Part shown: positions 39,001-46,327 of the stretch, piece by piece
Layout of the letters: each line of letters begins with the position of its first letter
Position numbering within the stretch: position 1 is the first letter of the stretch
Assembly (NCBI GenBank): GCA_947642455.1
Contig: CANRSN010000001.1
Span: 62,001-126,000 of the forward strand
Origin: an uncultured Clostridiaceae bacterium
Lineage (GTDB): Bacteria; Bacillota; Clostridia; TANB77; CAG-508
DNA: 64,000 nucleotides
Reading direction: 5' to 3'
The notes under the pieces: model-generated
The model's database searches: none
What the model saw: the letters and a program-made list of their open reading frames with translations, nothing else
What the model was told of the DNA's origin: nothing
Position numbers and translations under genes: made by a program

Positions 39001-41059
39001 GTTTATTTAATATGTGTTCCATTGCTCCAATTAACTCTAATCCAGTATTTAAAGTAAGCATTGTGTCTGCATCTAAAGTTATAATATATTTTATATTAGC
39101 TAACTTGCTTCCCTCTAATGTATTTACTTTAAACTGGTTTTCTTCATTACCTAAAAGATATTCGTTAAATTGATTTAATAATCCTCTTTTTCTCTCCCAT
39201 CCTAGATAACATTCTTCTTTTCCATTCCAAAATCTCTTTCTATAAATGAAATTAAATTTTGGCATTTGCCCATCAGGATTCTTATATTTTTCGTTTAGTC
39301 TCTTTACTTGTCTTATCCCTTCTTCTTCAACATCTTTGTCAAAAGACTCTTCCTTATTTTTACCAGAAGAACAATCCCCCAAAAGTGCAAAATATAAATT
39401 TTCACTCTTATTTGCTAAATAATACACCTCTAAATGTTTCATTAAATCTGCTACTTTTTCTTTGCTTTTTATAATAGTTGGAATTACTACAAATGTTGCT
39501 GCTTCTTTTGGAATTCCATTTTGAAAATCTAATTTTGGTATAGTTTTAGGTTTTACAATTTTTCCCATTATATGTTTTACAATTTGTTGCACAAATTCCT
39601 GAATTGGTAATAATAAAATTAATCCTGCTAAAATTGTTAAAACTATATTCCTTATCTGCCATTGTAATGCTACACATGCTAATATATCTAATAATATGGT
39701 TATTCCCCATATAGCAAATAAAAATCTTTGCATTTTAATTTTAGTACTTGCTCTTTTTCCTATTCCCACCTGAAGCTCATCTAATAATATGTTTTCTCCT
39801 TCATCTATAAGATAATATCCTACATGACATGTTTTATCTGTTTTTACTTTCTCTTGCTCTACTATTTCTATATTTTCTACATCTTTTATATTATTTATTT
39901 CTTTTACATTATTTATCTCTTTTACATTTTTTACTTCCTTTTTATTATTTATTTCCTTTTTATTTTCTATTTTTATATTTGACTTTTCTTGACTTAATAC
40001 ATGGGTACTTGCTCTTTTTGATAATTCTAATACCTTTTGGGCTATATAAATTTCTGATATTTTTGTTTTCTTTGATAATTCTTTTATTTTATTTCTATAG
40101 TATTCTTTAGTTTTATAATCCATTTTTGAATATACATTTGCAGGGTCACTTCTTAAAATTTCTTCTACTCCATTAATTTTCTCAAATATTTGCATAAAAT
40201 CCACTCTAAGTAGCGCTTTAATACTTGTTATACAATTTGCCATACTCACTTTTTTAACAGCCATATCAAAATGCTCTTTTTGTATGACCTCATCTATAGT
40301 TGTCCCCATTTTATTTACTTGCTCTTCTAAAATATTCATAAAAGCAACAGCTGACTTGCCATATTTCTTTAATCTATATGACATATATTCTATAAAAGGA
40401 TATTTCATTTCCCCATATCCTTTTACCCTTGACTTATATTCAGATAAATTTTTATATTTCAAATCTTCTTTATTTTCTACTAATCTTTCAATTATATTTT
40501 CTACTCTATACTTTTGCATTTGACTATAATATATTTTTTCACAAATATCCCTTATATTTTGTACTAATGCAATTTGCATAAATAGTCCTATATTCCAAAT
40601 CTCTTCCATACTTAAAGTTTTCTTTTTCTGATAACTACTCAATAAAGTACTTACATTTTTACTATCTATTTTACTATCTGTATATGCTACTATTTCTGAA
40701 GCTAATACATATATTCTTGCATATCCTTTATACATTCCATTTGAAATACCTAAAAAACTTGTGTATTTTTTTATTGGCAGTTCTTTTATGATTGTTTTTA
40801 TTGTCTCTTCTACAATGTAAAAATTGTCTAATAACCATTCTCCTGCTGGATGTATTGGAAGTCCCATTTTTATGTGCTCATTTAATAGATTATAAATTTC
40901 TTTTATAATTTCATAGTTTTCTTTTAATTTTGGAATTGGATAAGTATCTTTATTACTTGTGTTTTCTAATACATGGTCTGATGCCACCTTTTCTAAATAT
41001 CTTTGTAATTGTTCATTATCTAATACTGCACCTTTTATGTTCAAATTTTTATATTTCAC
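33068..41059 (-). CDS. Cyclic beta-glucan synthase (NdvB/Cgs-like), truncated by the mobile element
   Basis: 2663 codons, of which the last 22 are element sequence. NdvB/Cgs makes cyclic beta-1,2-glucans from UDP-glucose. Residues about 1-420 are soluble and helical. Membrane helices lie at about 445-495 and a GT84 transferase region at about 530-830, with TLDADTML and the Q/RxxRW-like SRQHRWIRGDF. More helices follow at about 850-1070, then a glycoamylase-like domain (about 1080-1500, MAHHQGLILLS) and two GH94-type regions up to the GDWNDG catalytic Asp (about 2486). The frame breaks in RENGGQYTH. Rejoined with 24813-25322 it would be about 2810 residues, the usual length. As it stands the GH94 end is missing. 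Confidence 0.9.
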   Translation of the reverse strand: MKYKNLNIKGAVLDNEQLQRYLEKVASDHVLENTSNKDTYPIPKLKENYEIIKEIYNLLNEHIKMGLPIHPAGEWLLDNFYIVEETIKTIIKELPIKKYTSFLGISNGMYKGYARIYVLASEIVAYTDSKIDSKNVSTLLSSYQKKKTLSMEEIWNIGLFMQIALVQNIRDICEKIYYSQMQKYRVENIIERLVENKEDLKYKNLSEYKSRVKGYGEMKYPFIEYMSYRLKKYGKSAVAFMNILEEQVNKMGTTIDEVIQKEHFDMAVKKVSMANCITSIKALLRVDFMQIFEKINGVEEILRSDPANVYSKMDYKTKEYYRNKIKELSKKTKISEIYIAQKVLELSKRASTHVLSQEKSNIKIENKKEINNKKEVKNVKEINNVKEINNIKDVENIEIVEQEKVKTDKTCHVGYYLIDEGENILLDELQVGIGKRASTKIKMQRFLFAIWGITILLDILACVALQWQIRNIVLTILAGLILLLPIQEFVQQIVKHIMGKIVKPKTIPKLDFQNGIPKEAATFVVIPTIIKSKEKVADLMKHLEVYYLANKSENLYFALLGDCSSGKNKEESFDKDVEEEGIRQVKRLNEKYKNPDGQMPKFNFIYRKRFWNGKEECYLGWERKRGLLNQFNEYLLGNEENQFKVNTLEGSKLANIKYIITLDADTMLTLNTGLELIGAMEHILNKPILNENGDLVIKGHALIQPRVGIDLDNSLKTLFTKIFAGSGGTDSYTNAISDVYQDNFDEGIFTGKGIYNLQVFSQVLSNEIPENMVLSHDLLEGSYLRCALASDIMLLDGYPANYNSFKSRQHRWIRGDFQIIQWLRKSIKDKKEKRKRNPLNKLSKYKILDNLIRAITPTFTVLVFVLAVITSVVYNVNSWQLFLVGILTVFMPMIIDIINKIVYRKEGQDGKKSFAPTINSFLASILRGFVSLGVLPDNCYNSLNAIVKTAYRMCISKKNMLEWTTSEEAEKLAKTDLKSYYFNMLPNIILGIIGLVIAFTFLKNSVALVITVVICIIWLVTPVFMWYIGRPNNEKKKIEELNEKDREYVFEIGQKTWQFFKDNLIKENNYLPPDNYQEDRKPKVVQRTSSTNIGLAMLAVISAYDLCYETLSYSVNLLNLMIQTIENMPKWNGHLYNWYDIKNLQPLIPRYISTVDSGNFVGYVYVAKQFLEEVLEKQEKSKKNVLKEQNGGKSKQIESEGISPKVEDRYNELKKNEILEEQVLQQIRHNIEYLKKLIDETDFKILYDAEKRLFTIGYNVEEGKLTDSYYDLLASEARQASLVAIAKKDVSPKHWYNLSRTLTTLDGYKGLISWSGTAFEYLMPNINIKKYKGSLLDESCNFMIMSQKEYAKKLGVPWGFSEAAFNVKDLNNNYQYKAIGIPWLGLKRGLDEDIVISSYGSFMAITQQPREVVENLKKLEKEQMNNKYGFYESIDYTVSRLKRKEKCAVVKTYMAHHQGLILLSINNFFNDMILQKRFHNNPEIEAVDILLQERMPESVIITKEQKEKPSKIKYIDYENYAQRVISKIENVKLPNINVRSNGKYTVVTNEHGRGYSKYKDVLISRFKSTSDEAQGIFFYVKNIKNKRIWSSNYEKYLSKPEKIEITYTEDVDKILRIDGPIETTIKSTIAPEKAVEIRNIKLKNIGLEEETLEVTSVLEPVLSGEAQDYAHPAFNNLFLEYEFLEDTNTILVKRKDRNDIQKQVYMAVNLYSKDNTIGDLEYEIDKEKLYGRGNLEIPNMIKFSKPFSKKTELTIDPIVAMKRTISLKPEESINLSLIIAVSENRQDVVDTIKEYCNYENINRTFELSSARMEAENRYLGVNYKNILDYQKLLGYLLFNNPLKNIKHVNRDKNYSQSELWKYGISGDIPILVVKIASINDIYVLEDILKAYEYFRAKNVEIDLVIINKEPNSYENYVKEGILNSILNKNLGYMQNVRGGIFVLENVEDEELFDVRAKVIIDAQKGPINRQLKDLEEEYVEKQKDIGYEPQKINIEQEEKVTKTLDSEKLKYCNEYGGFSKDGKEYIIRVNKENMLPTVWSNIMANENFGTLVTEGLGGYTWGNGNCRMGRITAWSNNQVIDLPSEVIYLQDKESLKTWSLGVNPMPDENDYYVTYGFGYAKYMHTSSQIVQNLSVYVAKNENIKINLLNLKNLEPRKRKLKLVYYIKPVLGEDEIKTKGFIDVKFNKNSNILQAKNIANEDFKDIVYVSSSEKIEYFTTNKEFFIGNGNLANPEALKRVGLNNQTCINKNGIMAIQLEIELEAYESKSISILLGLEKDELTCQDMAYKYCKIGHCTNELEIVQKYWEDLIGRIEVKTPMESFNILINWLVYQTITSRLWAKSGFYQSGGAFGFRDQLQDTIGLKYIEPEFMKNQIIKHSRHQFIEGDVEHWWHEATSKGIRTRFSDDLLWLVYLVEQYVEFTNDYSILEEITPFRKGEVLEDGIDERYDLYVEAQEKASIYEHCAKALEKSFNFGENGLPKIGSGDWNDGFSTVGNKGRGESVWLGFFLYDILIRWIPIMQKKQDTNIDRYKKIAEDIKKAINTKAWDGRWYKRAYMDDGQVLGTISNEECRIDGISQSWATISGAGDNDKKYISMESLENHLIDKENGIIKLLDPPFEKSKLEPGYIKAYLPGTRENGGQYTHECCDYGQFLRNTTSQCSVA
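33102..33146. other. Left end and att junction of the Tn4451-like element
   Basis: The terminal inverted repeat (33102-33124, complement of TGTTGT-N5-TGGACAGTTTTT) is followed by CTCATGGGTATACTGTCCACC, which contains the junction to host codons for Gly-Gly-Gln. Host sequence resumes at about 33138-33140. Confidence 0.7.
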
Positions 41060-41197
41060 TTGAATTTCCCACTCCTTGGTAAATTTTTATATTCATATTA
41101 TTTACCAAAAATAGAAATTTATTCGCCAAAAAAATTGTGTTTAATTGTTCTCTTTTTTACTACTCTTTTGTTCTATCCCTGAGTAGCTAATTTTAAT

Positions 41198-41914
41198 TTA
41201 CTGTTTATCATAAAAATAATCTATTATTCCATTATATATTCCCCATGCTAATTTATTTTGATATTCATCTTCTAATAATAATTTCTCTTCTTCTGGATTT
41301 GATAGAAATCCACATTCTACTATGCTTATTGGAATTTCTACATGTTTGATTATATATATATTATCTAGTTTCATTGGAACTCTTTTATTTTCTTTTTGTA
41401 TTGATTCGTTCAAATTTCCTTGTAACATTTTTGCTAACTTCATGCTCTTTTCATTTCCATCTTTATAAAAACATTGCCATCCCCAATATTGTTGTTGTGG
41501 TATTTTATTTAAATGTATACTTACAAAAATATCTGCACTGGATTCATTACCTATTTTTACTCTATTATGTATGTCTGATATTTTCTTTTCTTTTAGTGTT
41601 TTACTATCTAAATCATAAATAGCATTTTCATCACTTCTTGTTAATATTACTGTTGCTCCTGACTGTTCTAATAATCTTTGTAATTTTAACGCTATTTTTA
41701 AGTTTGTTTCTGCTTCTGTTGTACCATTACTACTTTGTGCTCCTTCATCCGGAACTCCATGCCCAGCATCTATTACTATTACTTTTTCTGATACTGGTAA
41801 TGACACTGTTTGAACTGTATCTTCTTTTTTTACTGAACTTATACTGAATATTCCTACTGAAACTAATATCGCACTAAGCACTATTAATAATCTCTTTTTA
41901 CTTATAATTATCAT
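41198..41914 (-). CDS. cwlD: N-acetylmuramoyl-L-alanine amidase, CwlD-like
   Basis: A 238-residue Amidase_3 protein that cleaves stem peptides from muramic acid. In spore formers CwlD prepares cortex muramic-delta-lactam. A short N-terminal signal anchor (about 7-25) is followed by the zinc-amidase domain with DAGHG, the Glu in TTEAETNLKIA, SIHLN and the catalytic Glu in SIVECGFLSNPEE. The length and the GWQCFYKDGNEKS segment fit CwlD better than vegetative amidases, and there are no cell-wall binding repeats. It lies 138 bases upstream of the giant synthase on the same strand. Confidence 0.85.
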   Translation of the reverse strand: MIIISKKRLLIVLSAILVSVGIFSISSVKKEDTVQTVSLPVSEKVIVIDAGHGVPDEGAQSSNGTTEAETNLKIALKLQRLLEQSGATVILTRSDENAIYDLDSKTLKEKKISDIHNRVKIGNESSADIFVSIHLNKIPQQQYWGWQCFYKDGNEKSMKLAKMLQGNLNESIQKENKRVPMKLDNIYIIKHVEIPISIVECGFLSNPEEEKLLLEDEYQNKLAWGIYNGIIDYFYDKQ

Positions 41915-42028
41915 AATAAACTCCCATATAAATATACTTCTATATATTTATATGATACTTTTTCTTTTTTATGAATTACTAATATATGAAAATTTATTAT
42001 GTATTTTTCTATCTATTATATGTATACC

Positions 42029-42039
42029 ACACACGTGGA
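42029..42039. other. attL of the second element (ACACACGTGGA)
   Basis: The 11-base sequence ACACACGTGGA occurs here and again at 48330-48340, which overlaps the end of the second serine recombinase gene. Flanking bases are also similar (ACCACACACGTGGAATG versus ACAACACACGTGGAGTG). Such a direct repeat is expected at the ends of a recombinase-integrated element. Confidence 0.75.
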
Positions 42040-42207
42040 ATGTTGCTCGGTGCTATATCTAAAAGATTCGATACAATAGTTGAATTTAGTGCGTTTGAAG
42101 ATTTTATTAGTTTTGATAAAAAAGGTAAAAATAAGGTTAAAAGAACAGAAAATCATAAAATTAAGGTAACGATAGAAGTTGATATGGTGTGTGGAGCAGT
42201 TAAGTAA
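42040..42207 (+). pseudogene. Coding remnant just inside attL
   Basis: A 55-codon frame (LLGAISKRFDTIVEFSAF, then DFISFDKKGKNKVKRTENHK) ends at a TAA. It has coding character but no RBS, and runs unbroken out through the att site. It may be the end of a gene cut by an earlier integration. I do not recognise the family. A sequence after it (TTCGAACGAAGTGAGTTAC, then ACTTATGCAA) resembles 33037-33077 at the left end of the first element. Confidence 0.35.
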
Positions 42208-42342
42208 GCTGTTCGAACGAAGTGAGTTACAGATTACTTATGCAATATTTAGAGAATGTTGCAACTTGTTGCATTACATTGTCTTGATATTGTAAGAATT
42301 TGATAATAAAAATATGAATGTTTGGAGATAAAACTTGAAATG

Positions 42343-42373
42343 GAAAGTGTTTGGCAAAGCACTTTCTTTTTTT
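42343..42373 (+). terminator. Terminator upstream of the cargo operon
   Basis: GAAAGTG (42343-42349) pairs with CACTTTC (42360-42366) and is followed by T7. It would insulate the cargo operon from transcription across attL. Confidence 0.85.
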
Positions 42374-42419
42374 GACTTTTTATGATAAGATATAAAAAAT
42401 AAATAGTAAGGAAAGTAGT

Positions 42420-42869
42420 ATGAAGATAGAATTAGTAGATATTGATAAGGCTTTTAAGTATTATCAAATAAATGATATAAATTATAAAAATAGATGTTAT
42501 AAATGTATAGAAGATATAAATACAATAGAAGATTTTAATATAAAATTAGAAATAGAAAAAGTATTTAATTCGATTAAAGAGTCTAAATTAGAAATAGAAA
42601 AATACTTTGATTTGAAAAATGCAGAATATTGCTGTGATTCTTGGTTATTAAGTAATCAAATAAACGATATTATTGATTCTAATTCTAATATTGCTAAATT
42701 TTATAATTTATTTGAAGTGCAAGATGGACCAGATGTCCAAAAAGACATATTAAATTTTGTTTTTAATATGCAAGAGTGTGATGATTATAATAATTTATTA
42801 GAAGATACATCTTTACAAATATTATTAAAAAAACAATTACTTGAAAATAAAAGTATAAAAATAGGATGA
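42420..42869 (+). CDS. Unknown 149-residue protein at the head of the cargo operon
   Basis: A small acidic, Ile/Asn/Lys-rich protein, predicted mostly helical, with no recognised domain. It contains paired cysteines (KNRCYKCIEDI and AEYCCDSWLL). RBS AAGGAAAG precedes the ATG. It lies 103 bases upstream of the nucleotidase fusion on the same strand after a terminator, so it may be the first gene of the operon. Its size and acidity would suit an immunity or regulatory partner, but nothing in the sequence proves that. Confidence 0.6.
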   Translation: MKIELVDIDKAFKYYQINDINYKNRCYKCIEDINTIEDFNIKLEIEKVFNSIKESKLEIEKYFDLKNAEYCCDSWLLSNQINDIIDSNSNIAKFYNLFEVQDGPDVQKDILNFVFNMQECDDYNNLLEDTSLQILLKKQLLENKSIKIG

Positions 42870-42972
42870 GGAAAATTAAAAAAAGAGGTACTTTAAATTC
42901 GCCACATACTGTGTGACGAATTGAGTTGGTCGCATTACAAAAAAGACAAAGAAGAAGGGAATATAATATAAA

Positions 42973-44421
42973 ATGAGAATAGGAATTGATATAGATAATT
43001 GTATATCTAATTTTGATGATACATTATTAAAAGAATATTTAAAACATGATAAAGAGTTAAGAAACACAGGAATTATAAATGAAAATCCAGAATATTTAAG
43101 AAAAGGAATGTTTAACTGGACAGAGGAAGAAGAAAAAAGCTTTTATAATGCAAATATTGAAAATTTTGCAAGAAAACTAAAACCAATAGAAGATTCATCT
43201 TATTATATTAAAAAATTAAAGAACGATGGACATGAAATATATATTATAACTGGAAGAGATAATGGAGAATATACAAATCCTCATGAATTAACAAAAGAGT
43301 GGTTAGATAAATATGACATTGTCTATGATAAATTAATATTTACAGATGCTTATGACAAACATGCAAAAACAGTAGTATGTTTAGAAAATAATATTGATTT
43401 AATGATTGAAGATAGTACAAGAATAAGTTTAGATTTAATAAGTAATGGTATTAAAGTTTATACAATGAACACAAGATATAATCAAAAAGAACAAACATTA
43501 GATAGAGTTTCAAAATGGAAAGAAATATATGAAAGAATATCTAAACTAAACAATAAAGAAGATAATCAAAAAGTAAATGTTATTTTAGATACAGATATAT
43601 ATAACGAATGTGATGACCAATTTGCACTATCTTATTTATTAAAATCACAAGGCAAATTCAATATTGAAGCCATTACAGTAGCCCCATATCATCATGATAA
43701 TAATATATCAATAGAAGAAGGAACAGACAAAAGTTATAATGAAATTATTAAAATATGTAATTGGTTAAATTTTGACTGGACTAACAAAGTATTTAAAGGT
43801 TCAACAGACTATTTGATAAATGATTATGATGAAGAAAATGATGCGGTAAATAAGATAATTGAAATTGCAAACATGAATGATAAAACTTATATTTTAGCAA
43901 TAGGAGCAATAACAAATGTAGCATTAGCAATAAAAAAAGAGCCTAACATAGTAGACAAAATAGAAGTTGTTTGGCTTGGAGGACATAGCTTTTTAAGTAA
44001 AGATAACAAGGAATTTAATTTTAAACAAGATGTACAAGCAGTAAGAACTGTTTTTGAGTCAAAAGTAAAATTAACTATTATACCTTGTAAAAATGTAGCA
44101 TCAAATTTAAGAACATCAATATATGAACTAGAACATTTCTTAAAAGGGAAAAATGAATTATGCGACTATTTATGCCAAAGATTTTATAATGATGGTGTAC
44201 ATGGTATTCAAGAAAGAAGAGTTATTTGGGACATTAGCGTTATAGCATATATGATTAATAAAGAATGGTTTAATACAGAAGAGGTTAGTTGCCCAAATAT
44301 CAATGATGATACATCTTATGAACTAACAAACGATAATCATAAAATAATAATAGTTAATTATTTGAATGTTGATAAAATATATAAAGATTTATTTAAAAAG
44401 ATAGGAGAAAAATATGAATAA
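42973..44421 (+). CDS. 5'-nucleotidase (NT5C-like HAD) fused to nucleoside hydrolase
   Basis: A 482-residue two-domain enzyme. Residues 1-185 form a HAD domain of the NT5C/YqfW type: GIDIDNCISNF (nucleophile Asp and second Asp), IITGRDN (motif II Thr) and LMIEDSTR (motif IV). Residues about 197-475 form an inosine-uridine nucleoside hydrolase domain: ILDTDIYNECDDQFALSY (calcium-binding Asp cluster), AIGAITNVALA and the WLGGHSF segment. The first domain should remove the phosphate from a (deoxy)nucleotide and the second cleave the base from the nucleoside, so the fusion could take NMP to free base. The stop overlaps the next gene by 8 bases. The specificity is unknown. Confidence 0.88.
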   Translation: MRIGIDIDNCISNFDDTLLKEYLKHDKELRNTGIINENPEYLRKGMFNWTEEEEKSFYNANIENFARKLKPIEDSSYYIKKLKNDGHEIYIITGRDNGEYTNPHELTKEWLDKYDIVYDKLIFTDAYDKHAKTVVCLENNIDLMIEDSTRISLDLISNGIKVYTMNTRYNQKEQTLDRVSKWKEIYERISKLNNKEDNQKVNVILDTDIYNECDDQFALSYLLKSQGKFNIEAITVAPYHHDNNISIEEGTDKSYNEIIKICNWLNFDWTNKVFKGSTDYLINDYDEENDAVNKIIEIANMNDKTYILAIGAITNVALAIKKEPNIVDKIEVVWLGGHSFLSKDNKEFNFKQDVQAVRTVFESKVKLTIIPCKNVASNLRTSIYELEHFLKGKNELCDYLCQRFYNDGVHGIQERRVIWDISVIAYMINKEWFNTEEVSCPNINDDTSYELTNDNHKIIIVNYLNVDKIYKDLFKKIGEKYE

Positions 44422-44989
44422 AAGAATTGATATATTTGTGTCAGGTTCTACAAATCCTAATATTAGTAAAGAATATAATCAAGCAGCAAAAGAATTTGGA
44501 AGAATGATAGATTTAAAAAGACACAATGTGATTTTTGATGGGTGTAGAGGCTTGCCAGGAATTGTCGCATCACAACTAAAAGAACCAAATGATAATTTGG
44601 CAATAGCAACAACATCAAATAGGCAGATACCTTATAGAGAATGGCCTTTTGCTACAATAAATGGAACATTTAGGTATCAATCAGAAGTAACAAGAGCATT
44701 TTTAGATTGGTCAGATGTAGCAGTATTTTTTAAGGGAGGAAGTGGAACTTTAGTAGAACTATTTTATGCTCTTGATACGAAGAAAAATAAAGAGCATAAT
44801 AAACCAATTTTAATTTTAAACATACAAAATCAATGGGATGATTTAATAAATATATTAAGACCATTAGAATTAAGTCATTTATATAGTGTGATGAATACAC
44901 CACAACAAGTAATGGAATATATTGAAAACAATATAAAAATAAATCATTATAATTTAGTTGAATATAATAATGATGATTATGAAAGATAA
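44414..44989 (+). CDS. LOG/SLOG-family putative nucleoside monophosphate phosphoribohydrolase
   Basis: A 191-residue Rossmann-like protein. The motif GGSGTLVELFYALD (about 109-122) corresponds to the PGGxGTxxE signature of LOG proteins, which release the base from nucleoside 5'-monophosphates. The first strand is DIFVSGSTNP. SLOG relatives also sense nucleotide-derived signals in some defence systems, so a sensor role is possible. It overlaps the fusion gene by 8 bases and is followed 28 bases later by the HD protein. Confidence 0.82.
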   Translation: MNKRIDIFVSGSTNPNISKEYNQAAKEFGRMIDLKRHNVIFDGCRGLPGIVASQLKEPNDNLAIATTSNRQIPYREWPFATINGTFRYQSEVTRAFLDWSDVAVFFKGGSGTLVELFYALDTKKNKEHNKPILILNIQNQWDDLINILRPLELSHLYSVMNTPQQVMEYIENNIKINHYNLVEYNNDDYER

Positions 44990-45017
44990 ATTATAAAATT
45001 TATTAAAGGAGAAACAT

Positions 45018-45626
45018 ATGAAATTAACAAAAGAACTAGCATTACAAATGATAGAAGAATATAGAGGAAAAACAAAAAGTGATAGATGGATAGACCATTG
45101 TATTTGTGTAGGAGATACAGCAGGAAAAATTGCTAAAGCTTTAACTGAAAAAGGGTATAATGCAGATGTTGACAAAACAATAACACTAGGATATTTGCAT
45201 GATATTGGAAAATATACTGGAGAATCTCATGGGCATGAAATAAGTGGATATAACTATTTAAAAGATCAAGGATATGATGAAGAATATTGCAATATATGTA
45301 TAACACATTCATATTTGAATAATGACATTATTTGTACAGCTGGAGGAGTTCCAAATCCACAAGATAAACCTTTTATAGCAGAGTTTGTAAAAACACATAA
45401 ATACACAATAGAAGAAAAATTAATAAACCTATGTGACTTAATGTGTCCACAAGGTGGAAAAGTATTTACAATAGATAAAAGGTTAATTGATCTTATGATT
45501 AGAAGAGGGGCTTATTCAAATACTCAATATCACATAAAAGAAACATATAGATTAAAGGAATATTTTGATAACTTATTAGGCTATAACTTATATGACTTAT
45601 TCCCAGAAATAAAAGATAATTTATAA
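45018..45626 (+). CDS. HD-domain phosphohydrolase
   Basis: A 202-residue HD-superfamily protein. The metal ligands are visible as RWIDHCICV (His), GYLHDIGKYTG (HD), GHEISGYNYL (His) and LCDLMCPQGG (Asp). The size fits the small HD hydrolases that act on nucleotides (for example YfbR-like dNMP nucleotidases), but the exact substrate cannot be read from sequence. It has a strong RBS (AAAGGAGAAAC) and is the last gene of the nucleotide operon, which ends in the large hairpin at 45636-45753. Confidence 0.85.
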   Translation: MKLTKELALQMIEEYRGKTKSDRWIDHCICVGDTAGKIAKALTEKGYNADVDKTITLGYLHDIGKYTGESHGHEISGYNYLKDQGYDEEYCNICITHSYLNNDIICTAGGVPNPQDKPFIAEFVKTHKYTIEEKLINLCDLMCPQGGKVFTIDKRLIDLMIRRGAYSNTQYHIKETYRLKEYFDNLLGYNLYDLFPEIKDNL

Positions 45627-45635
45627 ATAATAATT

Positions 45636-45753
45636 AAATCCTCTACATAATGCTAATGTGCTTTATAAAATCAAGTCAAGGTTAAATACATGTGCTATTG
45701 CACAACCTTGACTTAATTTTAAAAGCACATTATTTTTTCAACTAAGAGGATTT
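45636..45753 (+). terminator. Large nested stem-loop after the nucleotide operon
   Basis: Four nested perfect stems in register: AAATCCTCT/AGAGGATTT (45636/45745), AATGTGCTTT/AAAGCACATT (45655/45722), AAGTCAAGGTT/AACCTTGACTT (45673/45704) and TGTGC/GCACA (45691/45700). ATTATTTTTT lies inside the outermost stem at the 3' side. It probably ends the operon transcript, but it is much more elaborate than the other terminators here. Confidence 0.65.
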
Positions 45754-45769
45754 AAGGATAAGTATATTA

Positions 45770-45905
45770 ATTAAGTAGACATAAGTACTATTGAAACGAA
45801 AAATACCTCATTAAAAATGAGGGCAGGAAAGCGGTATTAACATATCGCTTGTACACATTGAAGGACAAGCCTTCAAGAGTTAATAAAGAAACAAAAATTT
45901 TAAGC
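45770..45905 (+). other. Possible second structured region in the element
   Basis: ATACC-TCATT-AAA-AATGA followed by GGTAT forms a nested hairpin near 45808-45840, and further short stems follow (GCG/CGC, TTGT/ACAA). It contains ATGAGGGCA, also seen in the RNA candidate at 27295-27408. No ORF is visible. The similarity may be chance. Confidence 0.25.
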
Positions 45906-45919
45906 GAATATGATGTAGA

Positions 45920-46220
45920 AATTCACTTGGTGAACTAGTTCAAACCAGCTATTCTTCGTTAAGATTGAAAATGGTGAACCAAAAATTTAAAAAAGTTCAC
46001 TTATTTTAGGCAAAAGTTCACCGAGTGTACTTGAATTTAATAAAATATTTTATATTTAGTTCACCAAGTGTACTTAATTTTTAGAAAAAGTTCATTTAGT
46101 GAATGTGAAAATAAAATAAAATTTACAAATACACTTAGTGAACTTTTATTATAAATTTCTAGTACACCAAGTGAACTTGCAATTTTAAATCATATTATTT
46201 TTAGTTCACTCGGTGTACTT
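45920..46220. repeat. Array of 18-bp palindromic sites (AGTTCACC-N-AGTGTACTT type)
   Basis: Near-palindromes with AGTTCAC and GTGTACTT or GTGAACTT halves occur at 45920-45937, 46015-46032, 46058-46075, 46089-46106, 46128-46145, 46161-46178 and 46203-46220, with half-sites near 45973 and 45994. Spacing alternates around 31-33 and 42-45 bases, about three and four helical turns. The array lies upstream of the promoter for the small ORF and recombinase. It may be a multi-operator for a dimeric regulator, recombinase arm sites or replication iterons. No ORF is present. Confidence 0.85.
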
Positions 46221-46277
46221 ATAAAAATAGATACAAAAATTATATTGAAAAATAGAAAAGAGGGAAATAAAAGGGAA

Positions 46278-46306
46278 TTGATTTTATAAAACTGCGATAA
46301 TATAAT
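46278..46306 (+). promoter_or_regulatory. Promoter of the recombinase unit
   Basis: TTGATT (46278-46283), 17 bases, TATAAT (46301-46306). It lies 58 bases after the last palindromic site and about 22 bases before the leader terminator. Confidence 0.7.
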
Positions 46307-46327
46307 GATAGCATGAAAAGGTAAGAG

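Noticed and set aside
41986-42039. A real gene starting at 41986 upstream of attL
   Set aside because: There is no RBS, the composition is that of intergenic AT-rich DNA, and the frame crosses the att site. Only the part inside the element looks coding.
45920-46220. CRISPR array from the 18-bp palindromes
   Set aside because: The sites occur in both orientations, spacer lengths vary and 18 bases is too short for a CRISPR repeat. Operators or iterons fit better.
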